Of a stretch of 11,183 nucleotides of DNA, positions 6,594 through 11,183 are shown in pieces. This DNA comes from Clostridiales bacterium (lineage in GTDB: Bacteria > Bacillota > Clostridia > Christensenellales > JAISNN01): contig JAITOQ010000129.1 in the NCBI GenBank assembly GCA_031289865.1, positions 1-11,183 on the forward strand, in the 5' to 3' direction. Position 1 is the stretch's first letter. Each line of letters starts with the position of its first letter. Both the position numbers and the translations under genes were made by a program. The notes beneath the pieces were generated by a model. That model saw nothing but the letters and a program-made list of their open reading frames with translations, did no database searches and was not told where the DNA came from.

Positions 6594-8156
6594 GTGAGAA
6601 AATTAAACGACTATTGCCAAGAGTTTTTTGACCGCACTACAAGTAGTTGTTGTTGTGCAGTGGACAAGAAATGCCTTAGTGTATCACTGACAAGGTTTTT
6701 AGAGTCGGGGCGGAAAGAGGATGCTTTTGATGTTTACTTTTGTTTTGCTGAAATATTTAATATTTTTGGCAAAGGGTATAATAAGAACACCAAGCAACTA
6801 CTCGAATTGATATGTGATTATGAGATGAACGCGGGCGTGCTTGTCGAAAAGCAACGCGACCACTATGTTCATTCGGTGTATGTATTTGCGATGGGGCTTA
6901 GCGTATATGTAAGGTCAAGCAAATATCGCAAGTTGGTCATTGGGAGTAATGTTGTGGAGGGGGACTTTCTCTATCGGTGGGGGCTAAGCGCACTATTCCA
7001 CGACATTGGCTATCCGTTTGAAATCGTGTTTGAGCAAATTAAAAGCTACACCAAAGGTATCAATGATGGCGGCGCGTATTTTCCGATATTGACATACAAG
7101 GCATTAGAGCGGTTCATCATAACTGCTGACGGCGTGAATATCAACGAACGACTTGCAAGCGAGATTAACCGCCGCCTTGGGATTGAGAATGATATTGTTT
7201 TAACAAAACTTAATCGCTTGATCGAACAATCAGATGAGTATATTGACCATGCTTACTTCGGTGCGGTGATTATGTACCGCACGCTTAAAGCGCATACCGA
7301 TTCTGATGTGGTGAATGATGTGACGGCAAGCATTATGTTGCATAACAGCTTTTTGATTCACAAGCTAAAAGGCGATTTTAATCGTAAGATAAGCCCGACG
7401 GATTATCCGCTTGCATTTCTTTTGATGTTTTGCGATGAACTTCAAGATTTTGGACGCGAAGGCTTTGGTAAGGTGAGTAAGCACGATAATTTGGCTTTTA
7501 CGGCAGAGTTTGATATCAGTGATGCAACCTTTAAGATGAACTATATCTTTGATGACAATGGCGAGGGTAAGGCGCAAGAACGGGTTGAGGTCAAAAAACG
7601 CAAGCTGTCTGACTTCTACGACTTGCATAGTCTATTTAGTGATGCACAAATAGGTTATGAGATTAGACAAAATCATCTCCCTATCGCTCAACATATGTCG
7701 GCAAACTTTTTTAAGAATATTCAGAAAATTGCTATGCAAATACATTCGTTTTACCTTGAGGACAAGCGCGGAGAGGTTGTCATTACCGAGTGGGACAAGC
7801 TGTCGCTGGAATATAAATTGTCAAATATAGAGCAAGCAAAGTCTTATGCCGAGAAACTTGACCGCTATGGGTATTTCTACGATGACCGCAATCTCCACTA
7901 TGCCGAGGTAACGGTGTTCACGGATAAGCAGATTAAAGTTCTTGCCCGTGATGAGCATAAACGATGGATGAAAGAAAAGCGTGAAATGGGTTGGACGTAT
8001 GCGCCTATTCGTGACAATGAAAAACGGCTTCACCCTTGCTTGCTGCCATATGGCAAGCTACCGCCGAAGGAGCAAGAAAAAGACAAAGATGCGATTCGGC
8101 ATCTAATTCAGAATCTTAAGCTCGCCGAATTTAAGGTTTATTACATTTCTCGGTAG
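6594..8156 (+). CDS. HD-domain phosphohydrolase-like protein with C-terminal RyR domain
   Basis: The frame is open from 6450, but the promoter -10 lies at 6456-6461, so the start must be later. I favour GTG 6594 (AGAGAGG at 6576-6582), giving 520 residues; GTG 6582 is an alternative. A metal-binding HD domain spans about residues 85-290: His90 (DHYVH), His136-Asp137 (LFHDIGYP), LHN at 249-251, and Asp281 in FCDELQDFGR. HD enzymes hydrolyse phosphate esters, often of nucleotides. Residues about 450-510 match the RyR domain first named in ryanodine receptors: EHKRWMKEK, GWTYAPIRDNEKRLHP, then a Lys/Glu-rich helix. RyR domains occur in bacterial proteins of uncertain role and may sense ligands. 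A Cys cluster (19-21, 27) lies near the N-terminus. The protein is soluble, with no signal peptide. Codon use is more AT-rich than trkA or the hydrolase, hinting at transfer. It stands alone between terminators. Substrate unknown. Confidence 0.85.
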   Translation: MRKLNDYCQEFFDRTTSSCCCAVDKKCLSVSLTRFLESGRKEDAFDVYFCFAEIFNIFGKGYNKNTKQLLELICDYEMNAGVLVEKQRDHYVHSVYVFAMGLSVYVRSSKYRKLVIGSNVVEGDFLYRWGLSALFHDIGYPFEIVFEQIKSYTKGINDGGAYFPILTYKALERFIITADGVNINERLASEINRRLGIENDIVLTKLNRLIEQSDEYIDHAYFGAVIMYRTLKAHTDSDVVNDVTASIMLHNSFLIHKLKGDFNRKISPTDYPLAFLLMFCDELQDFGREGFGKVSKHDNLAFTAEFDISDATFKMNYIFDDNGEGKAQERVEVKKRKLSDFYDLHSLFSDAQIGYEIRQNHLPIAQHMSANFFKNIQKIAMQIHSFYLEDKRGEVVITEWDKLSLEYKLSNIEQAKSYAEKLDRYGYFYDDRNLHYAEVTVFTDKQIKVLARDEHKRWMKEKREMGWTYAPIRDNEKRLHPCLLPYGKLPPKEQEKDKDAIRHLIQNLKLAEFKVYYISR

Positions 8157-8266
8157 AAGGGAACGGATGAATATAGGCGAGGGAGACGATCGCGGATAAT
8201 TAGGTTTAATGTTGACAGAGAGGCAAAGATTGTGAAAAGAAAGTTTTTAATAGGAAACAAAAAAAG

Positions 8267-8298
8267 GCTGTTTTTTCATTTACAAGACAGCATTTTTT
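8267..8298. terminator. bidirectional terminator between convergent genes
   Basis: GCTGTTTT (8267-8274) pairs with AAGACAGC (8284-8291) over 8 bp with one G-U pair and a 9-nt loop. Six T follow on the plus strand (8293-8298). Seven A precede on the plus strand (8259-8265), giving a U tail for minus-strand RNA. It can serve both the HD-RyR gene and the serine hydrolase gene. The rest of 8157-8328 holds nothing else I can identify. Confidence 0.8.
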
Positions 8299-8328
8299 AT
8301 GTTTTTCATTTCTTGATAATATCAAACT

Positions 8329-10005
8329 TTATTTCTTGTTATTCCTCTTCACCGCTCTTGCTCTCAAAGTAGGTTGGAGGGCGTAGGGGGCGAGCTTTAG
8401 GAGGATATGGGCAAAGAAGTAGAGAAAGTCGTTACTGATAAACTGTTTGGCGAGGAGGGCGATGTTGTCGGTGATGCCTTTTGCGTAGGGGGTGGAGGAT
8501 TGTTTGATTTTTACACGTCCGAGGGAGTTGAAGTAAAAGGTAAACGTGCGCGAGGCGACGCTTTCTAAAAAGATGATATTGAGGGTAAAGGTGCGTTCGT
8601 TTTCCCAATAGCCGTGGCTCACGGTGGTAAATTCAAACGGTTCGAGCTTGATCTTTCCGTAGCGGTACGCGCCGTCCAATCCGACGGGTATTTCGTTTAC
8701 GACGCCGCGCTCCGACCAACGGACGGTGAGTCCGTCGTCCTTAAAGTTGAAAGAAAAGCCGCGTATATGCGCCCATTTCCCCCACGAAACATAGGTGATT
8801 TGGAGGGGCAATACGCTTGTCGGCATACCCGTTTTTGACAAAAAGAGCTGGCGCGGGAAGTTCACAGCGGTCTCAGCAAGTACAGCCTCAAACGGGCTCC
8901 GCGCAGAGATCGGGGGAGGGATGAGCTTGAGATTTTCGGTAAAGGCGGCGAGTGCGGTTAGGCTCTCGTCGTCGTTTTCTATTCCGTCCGAAAAGCCCGC
9001 GGGAAAGTGGCGAAAAAGTATGTCCATCGGGAGCTGTTCGTCGGGGTGGGATGCGGTATAAAAGAGAGCCGCTTCATAGTCCTTTAGGACCACTCCGTGC
9101 TGACCGAACATGCCGCGTCCCGCGTATGTATTCGGGAGGTGGCACATCCAAAATTGATAGCCGTAGCCGACCTTTGAGTCGCGCTTGTAGTTGTTTGCAT
9201 TCGACGCTTGCTTGACCGTCGCTTCCTTTGTCCAAAATTCGGGAATGATCTGCCGACCGTTAAATTTCCCGCCGTCTAAGTAGCATTGCATGAGCTTTGC
9301 GCCGTCCTCGGTCTTGAGATACAGCCCCCAACCGCCGGCTTCGACGCCGTTTCGGTCGGTTTCCCACGCGGGAATCTCTATTCCGAGCGGATCAAAGAGG
9401 CGGGGCTTTAGGTATTCGCGGACGGTCAAGCCCGTCAATTTTCGGATCAGAGCACAAACCATATACGCGTTTTCGTTGGTGTAGTGGAAATGCGTCCCGG
9501 GCTTGTGTCCGAACGGCGCGTTCAAAAAATCCTCTACCCAATCGATATAGCTCTTATCCTTTGTGATGTTTATGGTTTTTCCCGTTGTCATCGTGAGGAT
9601 ATGGCGTATCGTCAATTCGCCACCGTATCGGAGGGCGCGTTTTTTTAGCTTATATTCCGGAAAGAAGTCGTAGATTTTGGAATCGAGCGAAAACAGTCCC
9701 TCCGCTATAGCAAAGCCCGCCGCCGTCGAGGTGACACTCTTGCTGAACGAATTGACCGCATGCGGGGTCTCCGCGTTGTACGGAAATCTGTACGCCTCAT
9801 ACGCAACCTTGCCGTGACGAACGAGAACTATACTGTGTAATTCTTGATTGCTTTGCTCAAAGTCGAGCATAAGCTCTAAAAGTGCTTTTGACGAAACTCC
9901 GACCTCTTCGGGACGCGCCGCACGCGGCAAACGAGTAGATTGCGGGTCGTTTTTTTGCTCAATCGTTTGTTTTTCAACGGGTTTTTCTATAGTAACGGTA
10001 CTCAT
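8329..10005 (-). CDS. serine hydrolase of the beta-lactamase / class C penicillin-binding fold
   Basis: This gene encodes 558 residues. Residues about 35-330 form the beta-lactamase-related domain (PF00144 type). The nucleophile motif SFSK has Ser86 and Lys89, the second motif YTN is at 175-177, and QHG at 302-304 takes the place of the KTG-like third motif, as in esterase and peptidase branches. GGWGLYLKTEDGAKLMQCY is a typical family stretch. Residues about 370-520 look beta-rich (alternating Trp, Phe, Tyr and Val), like the accessory domains attached to such hydrolases, and the end is hydrophobic then basic (RARAVKRNNKK). There is no signal peptide: the first 35 residues are polar. Known family members include D-amino-acid peptidases, esterases and beta-lactamases; substrate cannot be told. 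The start is firm, with AAAGGAG at complement 10013-10019, seven bases before the ATG. It is monocistronic, with its own promoter at 10149-10177. Confidence 0.88.
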   Translation of the reverse strand: MSTVTIEKPVEKQTIEQKNDPQSTRLPRAARPEEVGVSSKALLELMLDFEQSNQELHSIVLVRHGKVAYEAYRFPYNAETPHAVNSFSKSVTSTAAGFAIAEGLFSLDSKIYDFFPEYKLKKRALRYGGELTIRHILTMTTGKTINITKDKSYIDWVEDFLNAPFGHKPGTHFHYTNENAYMVCALIRKLTGLTVREYLKPRLFDPLGIEIPAWETDRNGVEAGGWGLYLKTEDGAKLMQCYLDGGKFNGRQIIPEFWTKEATVKQASNANNYKRDSKVGYGYQFWMCHLPNTYAGRGMFGQHGVVLKDYEAALFYTASHPDEQLPMDILFRHFPAGFSDGIENDDESLTALAAFTENLKLIPPPISARSPFEAVLAETAVNFPRQLFLSKTGMPTSVLPLQITYVSWGKWAHIRGFSFNFKDDGLTVRWSERGVVNEIPVGLDGAYRYGKIKLEPFEFTTVSHGYWENERTFTLNIIFLESVASRTFTFYFNSLGRVKIKQSSTPYAKGITDNIALLAKQFISNDFLYFFAHILLKLAPYALQPTLRARAVKRNNKK

Positions 10006-10020
10006 AAAATTGCTCCTTTG

Positions 10021-10089
10021 TATGTTTTTAACTGCTGTAGTAAAAAAAGTCTATTGTTTTTCGTGTGTTTTTAACTGTCGTAGTAAAAA
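10021..10089. repeat. 26-bp direct repeat, two copies 43 bp apart, in the serine hydrolase leader
   Basis: Copies at 10021-10046 and 10064-10089 differ at only a few positions. The core is TTTTTAACTG, two or three variable bases, GTAGT, AAAAA. Each copy is itself an imperfect inverted repeat (TTTTT and ACTG against TAGT and AAAAA, one bulged A). Both lie between the predicted RNA start (about 10142) and the ribosome binding site of the minus-strand gene. They could be a binding site for a regulator or the trace of a tandem duplication. Confidence 0.65.
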
Positions 10090-10124
10090 GTTTTGTTATT
10101 TTTTTAAGAATTTCATTATATAAT

Positions 10125-10134
10125 ACATATATGT
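10125..10134. promoter_or_regulatory. palindrome near the start of the serine hydrolase transcript
   Basis: ACATATATGT is a perfect 10-bp palindrome about 9-18 bases downstream of the predicted RNA start, a usual place for a repressor operator. The surroundings are very AT-rich, so chance is quite possible. Confidence 0.3.
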
Positions 10135-10148
10135 TATGTATGTAATAA

Positions 10149-10177
10149 ATGATACAGCAATTTTTCCTTCGTGTCAA
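10149..10177 (-). promoter_or_regulatory. sigma-A promoter of the serine hydrolase gene
   Basis: On the minus strand TTGACA (complement 10172-10177), a 17-bp spacer and TATCAT (complement 10149-10154). The -35 is perfect and the -10 differs from consensus at one base. The predicted leader is about 137 nt. Confidence 0.75.
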
Positions 10178-10217
10178 GCGATTTGTATCATTATTTTAAA
10201 TTAGTGTTTTGAGGGTT

Positions 10218-10244
10218 AGCCTACGAAGAATGTCGGCTTTTTTT
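10218..10244 (+). terminator. terminator-like hairpin on the plus strand
   Basis: AGCCTAC (10218-10224) pairs with GTCGGCT (10232-10238) with one mismatch and a 7-nt loop, running into seven T at 10238-10244. No plus-strand gene lies just upstream, so it may stop antisense read-through across the hydrolase gene or belong to the adjacent repeat patch. Confidence 0.4.
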
Positions 10245-10273
10245 GTTTCGCGGTTTTACGGCTACATGTTTTA

Positions 10274-10397
10274 GATTCTTCGCTTTGCTTAGAATGACAC
10301 TTGCTTTTTTTATTCGGATTACGTGCGACCGAGGGCGGTCGCCCCTACAATTTTATCCGCAATTCTGCATTCTGCATTAATTCTGCATTCCGCATTA
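10274..10397. repeat. composite intergenic repeat patch
   Basis: The gene-free stretch 10006-10538 holds the hydrolase promoter, this patch and the marR promoter. The patch contains an ATTCTTCG...TTAGAATGACA element (10275-10296), a perfect 7-bp hairpin GCGACCG/CGGTCGC with loop AGGG (10325-10342) followed by CCCCTACAA, and a 7-mer array at 10362-10397. The array is two 18-bp units, ATTCTGC-ATTCTGC-ATTA and ATTCTGC-ATTCCGC-ATTA. From memory, modules of this kind recur in intergenic regions of many uncultured Clostridia and other genomes; this window shows only a second weak copy at 1409-1436. No coding potential. Confidence 0.6.
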
Positions 10398-10440
10398 AAA
10401 AGGCATTATTAAAACTTCACCGAAACTTCATGAAAATCAG

Positions 10441-10469
10441 TTGACAAGCTAACGGTTATCATGTATACT
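10441..10469 (+). promoter_or_regulatory. sigma-A promoter of the marR-ABC operon
   Basis: A perfect TTGACA (10441-10446), a 17-bp spacer and TATACT (10464-10469). The predicted start is near 10476. The element is overlapped by the 15-bp repeat array, which fits strong basal activity held down by a repressor. Confidence 0.85.
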
Positions 10470-10505
10470 GTTATCAATGCAACAGTTGCATGAGCAACGG
10501 TTGCC
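10446..10505. promoter_or_regulatory. array of four phased 15-bp pseudo-palindromic operator sites
   Basis: Four consecutive 15-bp blocks (10446-10460, 10461-10475, 10476-10490, 10491-10505) share a centre of AC-N-GTT. Their cores are CTAACGGTTATC, TATACTGTTATC, GCAACAGTTGCA and GCAACGGTTGCC. The third is a perfect 15-bp palindrome when read as 10477-10491 (ATGCAAC-A-GTTGCAT), and the fourth has a perfect 11-bp palindrome (10494-10504). Centres fall at 10454, 10469, 10484 and 10499. The array runs from the -35 past the RNA start. The likely ligand is the MarR protein encoded just downstream. Confidence 0.7.
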
Positions 10506-10538
10506 GTTTAAACAATATTTTATACGAGGTGACGGATT

Positions 10539-11063
10539 ATGGAAAACCAAAGCGAAATTGCTATGAGAGCGTTAAAAGAAAACCTTATGCGTTCGATTTT
10601 TAGGTTTAAAAAGGTGGGGGTGGCGGTGCCGCAAGGAGAGAGCGGGGGCGAGTTGGAGGATTTGGACATCAGCCCAAGCGAGTTGTTTTGCATGAAATCT
10701 TTTTCGGAGAACAGCTTAGAGTCGGAAAAAAATGTTTGCTCTACGGATATGCAAAATTTACTGTATATCACAAAGCCCGCGATTTCCAGAATATTGACTT
10801 CGTTAGAGGAAAAAGGATACGTCGAGCGCGAAATCAACAAGCGCAACCGCCGCAAGCTGACCGTGACGCTTACGGATAAGGGCGCGGAAACGCTTAGACG
10901 CGCAGAAAAAAAGGTTGACGAGGCTTTGAGTGAAGTCATTCGTAGGTTCGGCGAAAGCGAAACCCTCCAATTTATCGAGATATTCAATAGGTTTGCGGAT
11001 ATTGCGGACGAGGTGAGCGGTAAATTTTTACAAACGAATCACGGTCAATTAAAAAAATCTTAA
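10539..11063 (+). CDS. MarR-family transcriptional regulator
   Basis: This gene encodes 174 residues with a winged helix-turn-helix of the MarR type. The N-terminal helix forms part of the dimer interface. Residues about 44-78 hold the first helices (ISPSELFCMKSF), 77-95 the recognition helix (ITKPAISRILTSLEEKGYV), 96-115 the wing (EREINKRNRRKLTVTLTDKG), and 116-160 the C-terminal dimer helix. Dimers bind palindromic operators and usually release them on binding a small molecule. Residues 30-42 are an unusual Gly/Glu-rich insert between the first helix and the core. The ATG has GAGGTGA at 10526-10532, six bases upstream. It is the first gene of an operon with an ABC transporter 15 bases downstream, and most likely represses it and itself through the array at 10446-10505. 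The inducer is unknown. Confidence 0.92.
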   Translation: MENQSEIAMRALKENLMRSIFRFKKVGVAVPQGESGGELEDLDISPSELFCMKSFSENSLESEKNVCSTDMQNLLYITKPAISRILTSLEEKGYVEREINKRNRRKLTVTLTDKGAETLRRAEKKVDEALSEVIRRFGESETLQFIEIFNRFADIADEVSGKFLQTNHGQLKKS

Positions 11064-11078
11064 AAGGAGATAGAATAA

Positions 11079-11183
11079 ATGGCTATTATCGAGGTAAATC
11101 GGCTGACAAAAGACTACGGCTTCGGGCGCGGGGTTTTTGACGTGAGCTTTGCCGTACAGAGGGGCGAGGTGTTCGGCTTTTTA
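11079..11183 (+). CDS. ABC transporter ATP-binding protein (3' end outside window)
   Basis: Only the first 35 residues are present. They match the start of an ABC ATPase: a beta strand (IIEVNRLTKDYG), an aromatic position for stacking on the ATP base (Tyr13), and VFDVSFAVQRGEVFGFL, which normally runs directly into the Walker A motif. The FGFL ending is common in exporters of the drug, antibiotic or ABC-2 type. The ATG has AAAGGAGA at 11063-11070, eight bases upstream, overlapping the end of marR, so the two genes are cotranscribed. A membrane partner would be expected downstream. Confidence 0.9.
   Translation, partial: MAIIEVNRLTKDYGFGRGVFDVSFAVQRGEVFGFL

Noticed and set aside
10021..10089. 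CRISPR-like pair of repeats
   Set aside because: There are only two copies, an AT-rich core and a 17-bp gap that is not spacer-like, with no cas genes nearby.
10520..10987. 155-codon minus-strand ORF opposite marR
   Set aside because: It is Ser-rich and overlaps a convincing MarR frame; it is an antisense shadow.

Overview
The window looks like chromosomal DNA of an uncultured low- to mid-GC Firmicute, probably a Clostridia-type gut or environmental lineage. This rests on strong AGGAGG-type ribosome binding sites, several near-consensus sigma-A promoters (TTGACA/TATAAT class, often extended -10), U-tailed hairpin terminators, an Rhs/YD-repeat locus of Gram-positive style, and the mix of families. 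No rRNA, tRNA, CRISPR array, transposase or integrase was seen. The species assignment is inference.

Layout. (1) Bases 1-1337 are the 3' end of a polymorphic-toxin locus. It holds the end of an Rhs core repeat protein, a short broken C-terminal tip, an AT-rich gene in the position of an immunity gene, and a terminator. (2) Bases 1505-4402 are a potassium uptake pair: trkA (cytosolic NAD-binding RCK regulator) followed six bases later by trkH (membrane channel subunit). (3) Bases 4443-6343 are a separately promoted Na+/phosphate cotransporter-family gene with a PhoU-like tail, followed by two tandem terminators. (4) Bases 6432-8298 hold a lone gene for a two-domain protein with an HD phosphohydrolase-type domain and a C-terminal RyR domain. 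It has its own promoter and more AT-rich codon use than its neighbours. (5) Bases 8329-10177 hold, on the minus strand, a class-C beta-lactamase-fold serine hydrolase with its own promoter and a leader carrying a 26-bp direct repeat. It converges on the HD-RyR gene across a bidirectional terminator. (6) Bases 10200-10400 are a patch of intergenic repeats. (7) Bases 10441-11183 begin a marR-ABC transporter operon, whose promoter is embedded in a phased array of four 15-bp pseudo-palindromic sites.

How it works together. TrkA/TrkH and the Na/Pi-type protein form an ion-homeostasis block but appear to be separate transcription units. The MarR protein probably represses its own operon, including the ABC exporter running off the window, through the 15-bp array. 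The Rhs tip and orphan-looking immunity gene suggest a decayed or recently swapped toxin module. The best candidates for something not well described are the HD-RyR protein (a possible nucleotide-linked signalling or defence enzyme), the phased operator array, and the degraded Rhs tip with its unrecognised immunity candidate.
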